Part shown: positions 19,561-29,630 of the stretch, one piece after another
Layout: each line of letters starts with the position of its first letter
Position numbering within the stretch: the first letter of the stretch is position 1
Notes under the pieces: model-generated
Database searches by the model: none
Told to the model about the DNA's origin: nothing
What the model saw: the letters and a program-made list of their open reading frames with translations, nothing else
Origin: Rhodobacterales bacterium LSUCC0387
Lineage (GTDB): Bacteria > Pseudomonadota > Alphaproteobacteria > Rhodobacterales > Rhodobacteraceae
DNA length: 64,000 bases
Direction of reading: 5' to 3'
Assembly (NCBI GenBank): GCA_015689775.1
Contig: WVSR01000002.1
Span: forward strand, 310,001 to 374,000
Translations under genes and position numbers: made by a program

Positions 19561-21225
19561 TTAGTGGCTTGGCTGTTTGTCCCACATTTCGGGTGTGGGC
19601 AGTTCCTCGAACGTGTGCTCGGGCGGTGGGTTTGGCAACGTCCATTCCAAGGTGTCGGCATGCTCGCCCCAATAGGCAGGTTCGCTCAGTTTGCGGCCTG
19701 CAAGTAGGGTGTAGGCGACAATGCCAAGGAAGAAGAGGAAGGACGCGAATGCGATAAACGCACCGATTGAGCTGATGTAGTTCCATGTTGCAAATGCATC
19801 AGGATAATCGATGTAGCGGCGTGGCATGCCCTGACGACCCAAGAAGTGCTGTGGGAAGAAGGTCAGGTTTGTGCCGATGAAGAACAGCCAGAAATGCAGC
19901 TTGCCGGCCCATTCAGGGTATTGGCGACCTGACATTTTGCCAATCCAGTAGTAGATGCCTGCGAAGATACCGAATACAGCACCTAAGCTCATCACGTAGT
20001 GGAAGTGCGCTACTACGTAGTAGGTGTCGTGATAGGCACGGTCAACGCCTGCTTGGCTGAGCACAATCCCAGTTACACCGCCAACGGTGAAGAGGAAGAT
20101 AAAGCCAATCGCAAACAGCATTGGTGCCTCAAAGGTTATCGAACCTTGCCACATCGTTGCAATCCACGAGAAGATTTTGACGCCTGTTGGCACCGCAATT
20201 ACCATGGTTGCGACCATGAAATAGGCCTGCTGGTTCAGCGTCATGCCTGTTGTATACATGTGGTGTGCCCACACAACAAAGCCCAAGCCACCAATCGCGA
20301 TCAACGCCCAAACCATCGGCAGATAGCCAAAGACGGGCTTCCGCGAGAAGGTCGAGATCACATGGCTGACAATGCCAAATGCGGGGAGGATCACGATGTA
20401 AACTTCTGGGTGGCCGAAGAACCAGAAGATGTGTTGGAACAACAGTGGATCGCCGCCGCCTGCCACGTCAAAGAAAGTTGTGCCAAAATTACGGTCAGTG
20501 AGCAGCATGGTGATTGCGCCCGCCAAAACGGGTAACGACAAAAGCAGTAACCAAGCTGTCACGAATATCGACCATGCAAACAAAGGCACTTTGAATAGGC
20601 TCATGCCAGGTGCACGCATGTTGAGGAAGGTTGTGATGATATTAATCGAGCCCAAGATTGAGCTTGCACCAGACACGTGAACCGCGAAAATCGCGAAATC
20701 TACAGCGCGACTCGTAGGAGCGTCTTGCCATGATATGGGCGGATAGAAGGTCCAACCTGGGCCGGCACCACCATCTACAAATACGGAACAGAAGGCCAAA
20801 CATGTGCCTGCAACATACAGCCAGTAGGACAAGTTATTGAGGCGAGGGAACGCCATATCAGGCGCGCCAATCATGAGCGGCATGAAAAAGTTACCAAAAC
20901 CACCGAAGAGTGCTGGAATGACGACAAAGAACATCATCAAAACGCCATGGCCCGTGATTAACACGTTCCACAATTGTCCATCAGGAGTACATTCACCAGC
21001 GGCCGCTTGGCTCAACACACGCGCGCCTTCGACACACATATACTGAACGCCAGGTTCCATCAGCTCGAGGCGCATGTAAACGGTAAAAGCAACCGATACG
21101 AGGCCTACCAAACCCGCCGTGACAATGTAAAGAATCCCAATATCTTTATGGTTTGTGGACATGAACCAGCGGGTAAAGAAGCCCGGCCGTTCGTGATCAT
21201 GTCCAGAAATGGCTGCATCGGCCAT
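19561..21225 (-). CDS. ctaD: Cytochrome c oxidase subunit I (aa3 type)
   Basis: 554 aa heme-copper oxidase catalytic subunit with twelve predicted transmembrane helices. It holds heme a, heme a3 and CuB and reduces O2 while pumping protons. [17 protein letters not shown] gives the CuB His and its cross-linked Tyr, [11 protein letters not shown] the two other CuB ligands, and [16 protein letters not shown] the heme ligands. The ATG at 21225 has AGGAG upstream; the frame runs on to 21312 without support. The genes for subunits II and III are at 43.5-47.1 kb, so the oxidase genes are split as in related bacteria. A perfect dyad lies 93 bp upstream. Confidence 0.98.
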   Translation of the reverse strand: MADAAISGHDHERPGFFTRWFMSTNHKDIGILYIVTAGLVGLVSVAFTVYMRLELMEPGVQYMCVEGARVLSQAAAGECTPDGQLWNVLITGHGVLMMFFVVIPALFGGFGNFFMPLMIGAPDMAFPRLNNLSYWLYVAGTCLAFCSVFVDGGAGPGWTFYPPISWQDAPTSRAVDFAIFAVHVSGASSILGSINIITTFLNMRAPGMSLFKVPLFAWSIFVTAWLLLLSLPVLAGAITMLLTDRNFGTTFFDVAGGGDPLLFQHIFWFFGHPEVYIVILPAFGIVSHVISTFSRKPVFGYLPMVWALIAIGGLGFVVWAHHMYTTGMTLNQQAYFMVATMVIAVPTGVKIFSWIATMWQGSITFEAPMLFAIGFIFLFTVGGVTGIVLSQAGVDRAYHDTYYVVAHFHYVMSLGAVFGIFAGIYYWIGKMSGRQYPEWAGKLHFWLFFIGTNLTFFPQHFLGRQGMPRRYIDYPDAFATWNYISSIGAFIAFASFLFFLGIVAYTLLAGRKLSEPAYWGEHADTLEWTLPNPPPEHTFEELPTPEMWDKQPSH

Positions 21226-21317
21226 GTCTGTCTCCTGTTCATAATTGTGAGGGGCAGGGGTCTGGCCACCCGTCCCTATGACGTTCCATTGGCTCCCTTC
21301 TAATGCTCCCACCGCGC

Positions 21318-21335
21318 GTGATCAATTGCGATCAC
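21318..21335. promoter_or_regulatory. Inverted repeat upstream of ctaD
   Basis: GTGATC-AATTGC-GATCAC is a perfect 6+6 dyad with a 6-bp spacer, about 93 bp upstream of the ctaD ATG and in the ctaD-lipB gap. The spacing does not fit the FNR (N4) or CRP (N6 between TGTGA halves) consensus. It could be an operator for an unidentified dimeric regulator, or chance. Confidence 0.35.
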
Positions 21336-21428
21336 ACGTTTAGGGTGGGAAAAATTGCCTCATGTCAGATCGGCAAGTTTCGCGCCGAAATCTTACGAAA
21401 ACGAAAAAAGGGGCGGGTGCGTTCATCT

Positions 21429-22115
21429 TTAGGCGATAGATGGGTCAGCCAGATCCGCGTCCTGCGTTGGCCCAAAGCGCCGTTCGAATTCTTGGCGCAA
21501 AGCGACATCAAGGTCATTCATACTGACGGGCAGGCCCAAATCCACAAGGCTTGTCACCCCGTGATCGCGGATCCCACAAGGCACGATTCCCTCAAAATGG
21601 CTCAGGTCAGGGTCATGATTGATGGAGATGCCGTGGAAGCACACCCATCTGCGCAAGCGGATCCCAATGGCTGCAATCTTATCCTCACGCGGGCGGCCAT
21701 CGGGCAGTGCGGCTTTGTCGGGCCGCGCAATCCAGACTCCAACGCGCCCCTCACGAATTTCCCCACGCAAGTTAAAGCTTGCCAGCGTGTCAATCACCCA
21801 ATTTTCTAGGTCTTCGACAAACCGGCGCACATCGCGGCCACGTTTGTTGAGATCCAACATGACGTAGATAACCCGCTGACCTGGGCCATGATACGTATAT
21901 TGCCCCCCGCGGCGTGCCTCGTAGACAGGAAAGCGATCAGGGTCAGTTAAATCGTCGGGCTGGGCCGAAGTGCCTGCGGTGTAAATTGGTGGATGCTCCA
22001 ACAGCCAAATCGCCTCGGCTGCATCCCCCGTAGAAATTCTTGCGATACGAGCCTCCATAACGCGGAGTGCGTACTCATAATCAGTAAGATTATCTGATAT
22101 TATCCAATCAACCAA
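21429..22115 (-). CDS. lipB: Lipoyl(octanoyl) transferase
   Basis: Transfers octanoate from octanoyl-ACP to lipoyl domains of 2-oxoacid dehydrogenases. Motifs, counted in the longer frame from 22181: [12 protein letters not shown] (91-102), KIAAIGIR with catalytic Lys168, and GIVPCGI with catalytic Cys202. The proposed start is a TTG at 22115 (product beginning [19 protein letters not shown] after the initiator Met, 228 aa), 7 bp after AGAG and at the position where homologues begin. The ATG at 22181 would add 22 unconserved residues and has its purine run directly against the codon. The start is therefore inferred; the function is firm. tRNA-Leu lies beyond on the other strand. Confidence 0.92.
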   Translation of the reverse strand: MVDWIISDNLTDYEYALRVMEARIARISTGDAAEAIWLLEHPPIYTAGTSAQPDDLTDPDRFPVYEARRGGQYTYHGPGQRVIYVMLDLNKRGRDVRRFVEDLENWVIDTLASFNLRGEIREGRVGVWIARPDKAALPDGRPREDKIAAIGIRLRRWVCFHGISINHDPDLSHFEGIVPCGIRDHGVTSLVDLGLPVSMNDLDVALRQEFERRFGPTQDADLADPSIA

Positions 22116-22327
22116 TGTCAGGCTCTTTAAGTTAATAATTTCTTTGCGATGTTGTATGCGGGAGATGGGAGGCACTGTCATCCCTTTTCAGTCACAACTC
22201 TTATGGCAGATAGCAAGTAGGCGTTTCATACTAAACAGAAAAATCAGCTTGGCCAAAATCCATAATTTTAACCCTTGAGCACGGCGCTTGCTTGGTCTAG
22301 AGAACACAGGGTTATGCGTCAGACAGT

Positions 22328-22414
22328 GCGGTCGTGGCGGAATTGGTAGACGCGCAGCGTTGAGGTCGCTGTGGGGTAACTCCCGTGGAAGTTCGAGTCT
22401 TCTCGACCGCACCA
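22328..22414 (+). tRNA. tRNA-Leu (anticodon GAG)
   Basis: An 87-nt class II tRNA with CCA encoded. The acceptor stem GCGGTCG (22328-22334) pairs with CGACCGC (22404-22410), with discriminator A at 22411. The anticodon GAG is at 22362-22364 in the loop after AGCG. The long variable arm (TGTGGGGTAACTCCCGTGG region) and TTCGAGTC T-loop are as expected for leucine. It reads CUC and CUU codons. No integrase or repeated tRNA 3' end was seen nearby. Confidence 0.96.
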
Positions 22415-22784
22415 TTCTCTTCATAATTTACCTGAAGATCGCACTGCAATCATCTGATAAAACTTAATAATCTTAAAGATTTTTGCTCAAATTTTGTCGG
22501 AATGTTAACTGACACGAAGACTGAACCGTTTCTCCGCATGTACCAGTTTGACGTCTATTTCTGCTACTCCCGTCGAGTTCAGCAAGACCTGCTAAAGCAT
22601 AAATCGCGCCCTTGCATCGTTAGCTTTATTGTGTAAAAAAACTGGTCGTTTGGGCGCAGCGAATTACAGTGCCCGTAACAGCAGTCAACAACACCTCTGT
22701 GGCGCGGCTGGTACAAAGTCAACAAAACGACGCCTGTCAAAAGACGGACTCGCGCAAATGGCGTAACATTAGACTAAGACAAAA
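22415..22784. other. Intergenic region between tRNA-Leu and lysC (370 bp)
   Basis: AT-rich just after the tRNA, then of ordinary composition. It lies 3' of both neighbours. A 33-codon ATG frame at about 22539 (MYQFDVYFCYSRRVQQ) matches nothing I recognise and is probably chance. No terminator hairpin, repeat or att-like duplication of the tRNA end is evident. Confidence 0.5.
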
Positions 22785-24023
22785 TCAGGCCGCGCGATCT
22801 AGATTGAAGGCGTCATGCAGGGCCTGCACCGCCAATTCCAGATATTTACGATCCACAAGAACAGAAACTTTGATCTCGGATGTGGTGATAACTTTGATAT
22901 TGATGCCTTCATCGCGCAAAGTCGCAAACATCTTCGCGGCCACGCCTGCATGGCTGCGCATCCCGATCCCCACGATTGAGACTTTGCAAACATCGCTGTC
23001 GATCAGCAATTCGGAAAAGCCGATTTCGTTGCGGGCTTTCGCCTCCTCAAGGGCCTTGTCAGCGCGTTTGACCTGATCAATCGGCAGCGAGAAGGTCATA
23101 TCGGTTTTGCCTTCTTCCGAGATATTTTGTACGATCATGTCGACATTGACCGCGGCCTCGGCGAGGGGGCCGAAAATAGCGGCTGCAATGCCCGGGCGGT
23201 CTTCGACCTCCGTCAGGGTCATCTTTGCCTCATCGCGCGAATAGGCCACGCCCGCCACAGCTTTGCTTTCCACGATTTCCTCCTCGTCACAGACCAATGT
23301 GCCCGCGCTGTCATCCATTTCTTCAAAACTCGACAAAACCCGTAAACGCACCTTGTAGCGCATCGCCAGTTCAACCGAGCGCGTTTGCAGAACCTTCGCA
23401 CCGAGGCTTGCAAGTTCAAGCATCTCTTCAAAAGAGATTTTCTCAAGTTTGCGCGCCTTGTTGGTGATGCGCGGGTCGGTCGTATAGATCCCGTCAACAT
23501 CTGTGTAGATATCGCAACGCTCTGCCTCAAAAGCAGCGGCAAAGGCCACGGCCGTCGTGTCTGACCCGCCACGGCCCAATGTGGTAATGCGCCCTTCAGG
23601 GCTGATGCCTTGGAACCCCGCAACCACGGCGACTTTCATGCCTTCGCCAAATTTGGCCATGATGTTATCGGTTAGGATTTCTTCAATCCGCGCACTGGCA
23701 TGGGCAGAGGTGGTTTTGACGGGCACCTGCCATCCTTGCCATGACCGCGCAGGGATATCCATTTCTTGCAAGGTCAGGGCCATCAGGCCCGCCGTGACAT
23801 TCTCGCCCGAGGAGACGACCGCATCATGTTCGCGCGCGTCATAGAGCGGCGATGTTTCGCCCACATATCCCACAAGTTTGTTGGTTTCGCCCGACATGGC
23901 CGAGACAATTACGATCACATCATACCCATTGGCCACCTCGCGCCCCACACGTTTGGCGGCGCGGCGGATGCGATCAAGGGTGGCCACTGATGTGCCCCCG
24001 AATTTCATGACCAAAAGCGGCAT
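22785..24023 (-). CDS. lysC: Aspartate kinase
   Basis: 412 aa. It phosphorylates aspartate, the first step toward lysine, threonine, methionine and isoleucine. The kinase domain begins VMKFGGTSVATLDRIRRAAK and includes TTLGRGGSDTTAVAFAAAF and CDIYTDVDGIYTTDPR. Two ACT domains follow from about residue 265 (MTLTEVEDRPGIAAAIFGPL and KVSIVGIGMRSHAGVAAKMF), the sites of allosteric feedback by lysine and/or threonine. The start MPLLVMKFGG at 24023 is chosen over a frame extension of four codons. It is 68 bp downstream of glmS on the same strand. Confidence 0.97.
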   Translation of the reverse strand: MPLLVMKFGGTSVATLDRIRRAAKRVGREVANGYDVIVIVSAMSGETNKLVGYVGETSPLYDAREHDAVVSSGENVTAGLMALTLQEMDIPARSWQGWQVPVKTTSAHASARIEEILTDNIMAKFGEGMKVAVVAGFQGISPEGRITTLGRGGSDTTAVAFAAAFEAERCDIYTDVDGIYTTDPRITNKARKLEKISFEEMLELASLGAKVLQTRSVELAMRYKVRLRVLSSFEEMDDSAGTLVCDEEEIVESKAVAGVAYSRDEAKMTLTEVEDRPGIAAAIFGPLAEAAVNVDMIVQNISEEGKTDMTFSLPIDQVKRADKALEEAKARNEIGFSELLIDSDVCKVSIVGIGMRSHAGVAAKMFATLRDEGINIKVITTSEIKVSVLVDRKYLELAVQALHDAFNLDRAA

Positions 24024-24091
24024 AGCAGTTCTCAATTACAAGGTTGAGCCGAGGCTTTACGCGCCAACCAAGGCGGGCGCAAGTGGAAGCT

Positions 24092-25900
24092 CTATTCCAC
24101 CGTTACCGATTTCGCCAGATTGCGTGGCTGATCCACATCGGTGCCTTTGGCAATCGCGCAGTAATACGCCAACAGCTGCGCTGGCAGGGCGTAAAGGATC
24201 GGTGCGCTGAGCAGTGTGGCGGCAGGCAGAGTCAGTGTGGCGGCGGTTCCCTCGGCGGCGGCTCTGCGGCCTGCCTCATCGGTGATCAGGGTCACTCGGC
24301 CGAGGCGCGCCATAACTTCCTGCATGTTTGAGATAGTTTTATCAAACAAGGCATCATGGGGAGAGAATACCACCACAGGAAGGCTGCCATCAATCAAGGC
24401 AATCGGGCCATGTTTTAGCTCACCTGAAGCATAAGCTTCGGCGTGTATATAACTGATTTCTTTTAATTTCAATGCGGCCTCTAGGGCTGTAGCATACATC
24501 ACGCCACGGCCCAGGAACAGTGCGGATTTCGCATCGCTCAACCCTTTGGCTAGATCTTCAATCTCGCCCTCCATCTCCAGAACTTGGCGCATTTGATTAG
24601 GCAGTTTTTCCAAGGATTGGATGTGATACTGCACCTCATTGGCGGAGAGGGCGCCGCGCTGCGCTGCAGCCTGCACCGCCATCAGCGCTAGAATGGTCAA
24701 TTGGTTCACATAGGCCTTGGTTGAGGCCACTGAGACTTCAATCCCCGCGAGAATGGCTAAAGCCAGATCACTTTCGCGGGCGATGGAGGATGTACCAACA
24801 TTCACAAGGCTTGCGACCATGTCAGCCCGCCCGCGCATATACCGCAGTGCCGCCAGTGTGTCGGCCGTCTCACCGGATTGACTCACGAAAAGCGCAAGGG
24901 TGCGGGGCGCCACGGGCGGCTCACGATATCGGAATTCCGATGCGATATCGACGTCGCAGGGCATCCCTGCTACCTGTTCAAACCAATATTTTGCGGTCAG
25001 GCAGGAATAATATCCTGTTCCACAAGCCACCATCACAACGCGGTCAAATTGGGTGAAATCTAATGCTTCGGGAAAGGTGGGCGCGCCTTTGGGGGCATAG
25101 CGCCCCAAGGCCTCGCTCATTGTTTGGGGCTGCTCATGGATTTCTTTCGCCATGAAATGCTTGTATCCCGCCTTGTCGATCACGGCGGCGCCTTGTTCGA
25201 TGCGGCTCTTGCCACGGCTGACAGAGTGGCCCGCCTCATCAAAAATCTTGATGCTGCTGCGGGTCAGAATGGCCCAATCGCCCTCTGCAAGATAGGTGAT
25301 TTCATGGGTAAGGGGGCCAAGCGCGATTGCGTCCGAACCGATATAGCTTTCACCATCGCCATGCCCGATGGCCAAGGGCGATCCTTTGCGCGCGGCGATC
25401 AACAGATCATCCTCGCCCTCAAACAAGAAGCAGAGTGCAAAAGCGCCTTTGAGGCGTGATAATGTTTTTCTAGCAGCCTCAGCAGGGCTAAGACCTTGGG
25501 CAAGGTAATGCGCGCAGAGCTGCGAAACGGTTTCCGTATCGGTTTCGCTTTCAAAATTGCGGTCTTTTAATTCAGCGCGCAATTCACGAAAATTCTCGAT
25601 AATGCCATTATGCACCACCGCAACCTGCCCTGATTTATGCGGATGCGCATTGGTCACAGTCGGCGCGCCATGCGTGGCCCAGCGGGTATGGCCGATGCCA
25701 GATTTACCTGCCAAAGGGTTATGCACCAATTCATCTGACAGGTTCACAAGCTTACCCACTGCGCGGCGGCGATCAAGAGCACCATTTTGCACAGTCGCAA
25801 TGCCTGCGCTGTCATAGCCGCGATATTCCAGACGTTTAAGCGCCTCAACCAATGTGGGCGCAACCTCGTGGCTGCCCAAAATGCCAACGATCCCGCACAT
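24092..25900 (-). CDS. glmS: Glutamine--fructose-6-phosphate aminotransferase (isomerizing)
   Basis: 602 aa. It makes glucosamine-6-phosphate from fructose-6-phosphate and glutamine, the entry to UDP-GlcNAc, peptidoglycan and LPS. The N-terminal Ntn glutaminase domain begins MCGIVGILGSHEVAPTLVEA with nucleophile Cys2. Two SIS isomerase domains follow (about residues 285-430 with VACGTGYYSCLTAKYW, and 455-590 with FLGRGVMYATALEAALKLKE). The C-terminus DQPRNLAKSVTVE is canonical. It starts 5 bp after the glmU stop, so glmU-glmS is an operon. No glmS ribozyme is expected or seen. Confidence 0.98.
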   Translation of the reverse strand: MCGIVGILGSHEVAPTLVEALKRLEYRGYDSAGIATVQNGALDRRRAVGKLVNLSDELVHNPLAGKSGIGHTRWATHGAPTVTNAHPHKSGQVAVVHNGIIENFRELRAELKDRNFESETDTETVSQLCAHYLAQGLSPAEAARKTLSRLKGAFALCFLFEGEDDLLIAARKGSPLAIGHGDGESYIGSDAIALGPLTHEITYLAEGDWAILTRSSIKIFDEAGHSVSRGKSRIEQGAAVIDKAGYKHFMAKEIHEQPQTMSEALGRYAPKGAPTFPEALDFTQFDRVVMVACGTGYYSCLTAKYWFEQVAGMPCDVDIASEFRYREPPVAPRTLALFVSQSGETADTLAALRYMRGRADMVASLVNVGTSSIARESDLALAILAGIEVSVASTKAYVNQLTILALMAVQAAAQRGALSANEVQYHIQSLEKLPNQMRQVLEMEGEIEDLAKGLSDAKSALFLGRGVMYATALEAALKLKEISYIHAEAYASGELKHGPIALIDGSLPVVVFSPHDALFDKTISNMQEVMARLGRVTLITDEAGRRAAAEGTAATLTLPAATLLSAPILYALPAQLLAYYCAIAKGTDVDQPRNLAKSVTVE

Positions 25901-25905
25901 AGCTC

Positions 25906-27258
25906 TTACCCCTTTTTGGTTTTTTCTTTCAGCGCCAACAGCCGCGCGCGCAGGCGTGTGGCAAGCCCCGCTTTATTTTCCTGCCGTCCACGCGCCACCG
26001 CCAAGGCCCCCTCTGGCACGTTTTCGGTGATCACCGAACCTGACGCGGTCAGCGCATCCGCACCAATGGTAACAGGGGCCACAAGCATCGTATTTGACCC
26101 AATAAAGGCCCGCGCGCCCACTTCGGTGTGATGTTTGAACACGCCGTCATAATTGCAGGTGATGGTTCCTGCCCCGATATTGGCCCCTTCGCCGATGGTC
26201 GCATCCCCGATATAGGAAAGGTGGTTGACCTTAGCCCCTTCTTGGATTTGCGCTGATTTTACCTCAACGAAATTGCCGATCCGCGCGCCATTGTCGATTT
26301 CGGCACCAGGGCGTAGGCGGGCATAAGGCCCCACAATGGCCCCTTGCGAGACATGCGCGCCCTCAAGATGGCTAAAGGCGCGGATATGCGCGCCTGATTC
26401 AACAGTCACATTGGGGCCAAAGACCACATATGGCTCGATCACCGCATCGCGGCCAATATAGGTGTCATGGGCAAAATAGACTGTCTCAGGCGCGTGCAAG
26501 GTGACGCCCAAGTCTAGCATCTCGGCGCGGCGGGTTGCTTGAAAAATCCCTTCGGCGCGCGCCAGTTCCGTACGGCTATTGATCCCCAAGGTTTCTGCTT
26601 CTGGGCAGGTCACATAGCCTGCTTTAAGGCCTGCTTTATGCGCCAAAGTAGGCACATCTGTCAGATAATACTCGCTCGCCGCATTCGCATTATCGACCTG
26701 TTCCAAAAGGTCGAATAACTGCGCGGCATCTGCGGCCATTAGGCCAGAATTACACAAGGTTATGGTAAGCTCGTCTGGGGTCGCATCCTCGGCCTCGACA
26801 ATTTTATACAAGGTAGAGCCCTTGGTCACCAAGCGGCCATAGCGCGAAGGGGTGTCTGCCTCAAATCCCAAAACGACCACATCATGATCAGCGCGGGCCG
26901 CGATCAATTTGGTCAGGCTGTCCTCGCTGACAAAAGGCGTATCGCCGAACAACACCACCGCATCACCCGTGAAATCCGCCAAAGCGGCGCGGGCCTGCGC
27001 CACGGCATGGCCTGTGCCCAATTGTTCATTTTGGCGAATGCATGTCACAGGGTGGTCGGCCAAGGCCGCCTCAACTTGATCCGCGGCATGGCCCGTGATC
27101 ACCACAACCCGCGCGGGCTCGAGGCTGAGGCCGCTGGTAAGGCTGTGTTCAATCATCGGAACGCCGCCCAAAGGATGCAGCACTTTGGGCAGGTCGGAAT
27201 TCATCCGCGTCCCTTGGCCTGCGGCCAGAATGATCAGGGCAACGGGGCGTGTGCTCAT
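25906..27258 (-). CDS. glmU: Bifunctional UDP-N-acetylglucosamine pyrophosphorylase / glucosamine-1-phosphate N-acetyltransferase
   Basis: 450 aa. The N-terminal nucleotidyltransferase domain carries ILAAGQGTRMNSDLPKVLHP, with GTGHAVAQA and VVLFGDTPF. The C-terminal left-handed beta-helix of hexapeptide repeats (from about residue 250) includes GPYARLRPGAEIDNGARIGN and NCNYDGV-like TITCNYDGVFKHHTEVGARA. The enzyme acetylates GlcN-1-P and then uridylates it. glmS follows 5 bp downstream. It is divergent from the HAD phosphatase at 27433, with about 170 bp between the starts. Confidence 0.98.
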   Translation of the reverse strand: MSTRPVALIILAAGQGTRMNSDLPKVLHPLGGVPMIEHSLTSGLSLEPARVVVITGHAADQVEAALADHPVTCIRQNEQLGTGHAVAQARAALADFTGDAVVLFGDTPFVSEDSLTKLIAARADHDVVVLGFEADTPSRYGRLVTKGSTLYKIVEAEDATPDELTITLCNSGLMAADAAQLFDLLEQVDNANAASEYYLTDVPTLAHKAGLKAGYVTCPEAETLGINSRTELARAEGIFQATRRAEMLDLGVTLHAPETVYFAHDTYIGRDAVIEPYVVFGPNVTVESGAHIRAFSHLEGAHVSQGAIVGPYARLRPGAEIDNGARIGNFVEVKSAQIQEGAKVNHLSYIGDATIGEGANIGAGTITCNYDGVFKHHTEVGARAFIGSNTMLVAPVTIGADALTASGSVITENVPEGALAVARGRQENKAGLATRLRARLLALKEKTKKG

Positions 27259-27432
27259 GAGGGTGCCTTTTGGGATTTATGTCTGTTTGGTGTTCTCTTA
27301 ACCTTCTTCACTTGATCTGCAAAGCCCGCAGGCGGTCACTTCCTTTTTCGATTTGTTACGATGTGCCATCGGCCCTTGGCGAAAATCCGCCTTTGGGTCA
27401 TAAGCGGGGCACATCTCAGGCAAGAGGATAGA

Positions 27433-28161
27433 ATGGGCGCGCATATTATCGTTTTTGATTTGGATGGTACTTTGGCCGATACCAGCGCCGATCTTCTTGC
27501 TTCGGCCAATCGGGCGGTGGCTGAGGCGGGATTGCCCGCGATGTTGTCTCATCCAAAAGACGCGCTTTGTGCCTTTCGGGGGGGGCGGGCGATGTTGAAA
27601 CTTTCCCATGCGCGGCTTGCGGCGCAGGGTGGGTATGACCTGCCAGAGGAGGAGGCCTTTATCGAAGCGGGTTATCCCCGTCTGCTTGCGGCCTATGGGG
27701 CCGCGATTGACAAGCATACAAGGCTCTATGAGGGTGCGGTTCAGGCGGTGCATGCTTTGCGTGCCGCCGGCCATGCTACGGCGATTTGTACCAATAAGCC
27801 CGAGGCGCTGGCCGTGGATTTGGTAACGAAATTGGGTGTTTCTGATCTTTTTGATGCTTTGGTTGGGGCCGATACATTGCCCACACGAAAGCCAGATGTG
27901 GCGCCCTATCATGAAACGCTGCGCCGTGCGGCCAAGCGGCGCTTTGGCGTTGATTTGGGGACGGATGCGCGCGATTTCCCCCAATCGTGTTTGATCGGGG
28001 ATACGATAACTGACCGCGAAACGGCGCGTGCGGCAGGGGTGCCTTCTATTCTCGTGGGCTTCGGGCCAGAGGGGGGCGATATTGCACGCCTCAGCCCTGA
28101 GGCGATTTTGGATCATTATAGCGATCTGCCTGCACTAATTGAGCGGGTCTTATCGGCGTGA
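27433..28161 (+). CDS. HAD-superfamily phosphatase, phosphoglycolate-phosphatase-like
   Basis: 242 aa from ATG 27433 (MGAHIIVFDLDGTLADTSAD, preceded by AAGAGGA). Motif I DLDGT, motif II in AICTNKPEALAVDL, motif III Lys in PTRKPDVAPYH and motif IV in CLIGDTITDRETARAAG are all present, with a Gph-type helical cap. Gph removes 2-phosphoglycolate formed by Rubisco or DNA repair; other sugar phosphates are possible substrates. The stop overlaps a possible GTG start of the next gene, suggesting a two-gene operon with the aminotransferase. Confidence 0.82.
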   Translation: MGAHIIVFDLDGTLADTSADLLASANRAVAEAGLPAMLSHPKDALCAFRGGRAMLKLSHARLAAQGGYDLPEEEAFIEAGYPRLLAAYGAAIDKHTRLYEGAVQAVHALRAAGHATAICTNKPEALAVDLVTKLGVSDLFDALVGADTLPTRKPDVAPYHETLRRAAKRRFGVDLGTDARDFPQSCLIGDTITDRETARAAGVPSILVGFGPEGGDIARLSPEAILDHYSDLPALIERVLSA

Positions 28162-28202
28162 ATTCAATTGACCTGCCGCGCGAGAACCCTAACCTGGGGG
28201 CT

Positions 28203-29402
28203 ATGAGCGACAAACCCACTTTCACCCGGTCTTTCACCCAACAAGAGCCAATCCCAGAGGCGGCGATTGAGGCGGCTAATCGGGTTTTGCGGACGGGCAG
28301 GTTGCACCGCTATAACACCGCCCCTGATGAGATTGCCGAAGCCGCCCTCTTAGAGGAGGAATTCGCGGCGATGACAGGGGCAAAATATGCGCTTGCCGTG
28401 GCATCGGGTGGATATGCAATGGGGGCGGCGCTGCGTGCCTTGGGCGTGGGGCATGGGGATTTGGTTCTCTCAAACGGGTTTACCCTTGCGCCTGTGCCCG
28501 GTGCCATCGCCTCGGTGGGCGCTGTGCCTGTCTTTGTGGAAGTGACCGAAAACTTAACGATTGATCTTGAGGATTTGAACACCAAAGCCCAAGCTAGCGG
28601 CGCGGGGGTGTTGCTGTTGTCGCACATGCGCGGGCACATGTGCGATATGGGTCGCCTTATGGAAATTTGTGATGCGGCGGGCATCACAGTAATTGAGGAT
28701 TGCGCCCATACAATGGGGGGCGCATGGGATGGTTTGGCCTCAGGTCGGCATGGCAAAATCGCCTGCTATTCCACCCAGACTTATAAACATATCAACTCAG
28801 GCGAAGGTGGTTTCCTCACCAGCGATGATCCCGAAGTGATGGCCCGGGCCATCCTGCTTTCGGGTAGTTATATGTTTTACGCGCGCCACCGTGCCGCCCC
28901 TCCGTCAGAGGCTTTTGCCCAAGTGCGATATGAGACGCCCAATGTTTCGGGGCGGATGGATAATTTGCGCGCCGCTATCCTGCGCCCGCAATTGGCGGGT
29001 CTGCCGCGCCAAGTGGCGCGTTGGCGCACGCTTTATGAACGGATGGAGGCAGGGCTTTCTAATCTGCCGCATCTGCGCCTAACCCAGCGCGATGTGCGCG
29101 AGGATTATGTAGGGTCATCGTTTCAATTCCTTTTGCCTGATTGGTCGCCCGATAAAATCACTGCATTTGTCCAAACGGCCGCGCGGCGGGGTGTTGAACT
29201 CAAATGGTTTGGCGATGCAGAGCCAGTCGCCTTTACCTCGCGCTATGACAGTTGGCGCTATGCGCCTGCGCAAACCTTGGCAAAAACGGATCACATTTTG
29301 GCAGGGTTGATTGATTTGAGGCTGCCTTTGACCTTTGAGCCCGAAGATGTGGATCTTCTCGCAGAGATTTTGCGCGATGAAGTGATAGCACATGCCGACT
29401 GA
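28203..29402 (+). CDS. DegT/DnrJ/EryC1/StrS family aminotransferase
   Basis: 399 aa from ATG 28203; a GTG at 28158, overlapping the preceding stop, would add 15 residues. PLP-dependent fold type I. Asp166 (VIEDCAHTMGGAWDG) contacts the PLP ring nitrogen and Lys195 in CYSTQTYKHINSGEGGF is the Schiff-base lysine. Members usually transaminate nucleotide-linked keto-sugars or scyllo-inosose-like rings; some are regulatory or dehydratase-like. No sugar-nucleotide genes flank it, so its substrate is unclear. The pairing with an upstream HAD phosphatase hints at a small sugar- or cyclitol-phosphate route, which is inference. Confidence 0.8.
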   Translation: MSDKPTFTRSFTQQEPIPEAAIEAANRVLRTGRLHRYNTAPDEIAEAALLEEEFAAMTGAKYALAVASGGYAMGAALRALGVGHGDLVLSNGFTLAPVPGAIASVGAVPVFVEVTENLTIDLEDLNTKAQASGAGVLLLSHMRGHMCDMGRLMEICDAAGITVIEDCAHTMGGAWDGLASGRHGKIACYSTQTYKHINSGEGGFLTSDDPEVMARAILLSGSYMFYARHRAAPPSEAFAQVRYETPNVSGRMDNLRAAILRPQLAGLPRQVARWRTLYERMEAGLSNLPHLRLTQRDVREDYVGSSFQFLLPDWSPDKITAFVQTAARRGVELKWFGDAEPVAFTSRYDSWRYAPAQTLAKTDHILAGLIDLRLPLTFEPEDVDLLAEILRDEVIAHAD

Positions 29403-29630
29403 TGCCTCAGGCGGGTTTGGTAAGACTTGTGCCATTTCGAGCATCGTGCAAGATCAAAATATCCTCGCTCTTTTAACCTCTATCCTTGTGGAGTTACTTA
29501 TGGTCTTCGTGCCTTTCCCCTAAAATGTGTCATACAGTCTTGCCTTGAGCTTTGCATGGCCCAACTGACATCTGCAGTGATACAAGCAAAATGGCTAACA
29601 AAGTCTTTAGATACGCGCGGAATGCTAGGA

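Noticed and set aside
22328-22784. tRNA-Leu as an integration (att) site
   Set aside because: No repeated copy of the tRNA 3' end and no integrase were seen; downstream genes (lysC, glmS) are core.
24092-26000. glmS ribozyme or riboswitch leader
   Set aside because: glmS starts 5 bp after glmU, leaving no leader, and the ribozyme is a Firmicutes feature.
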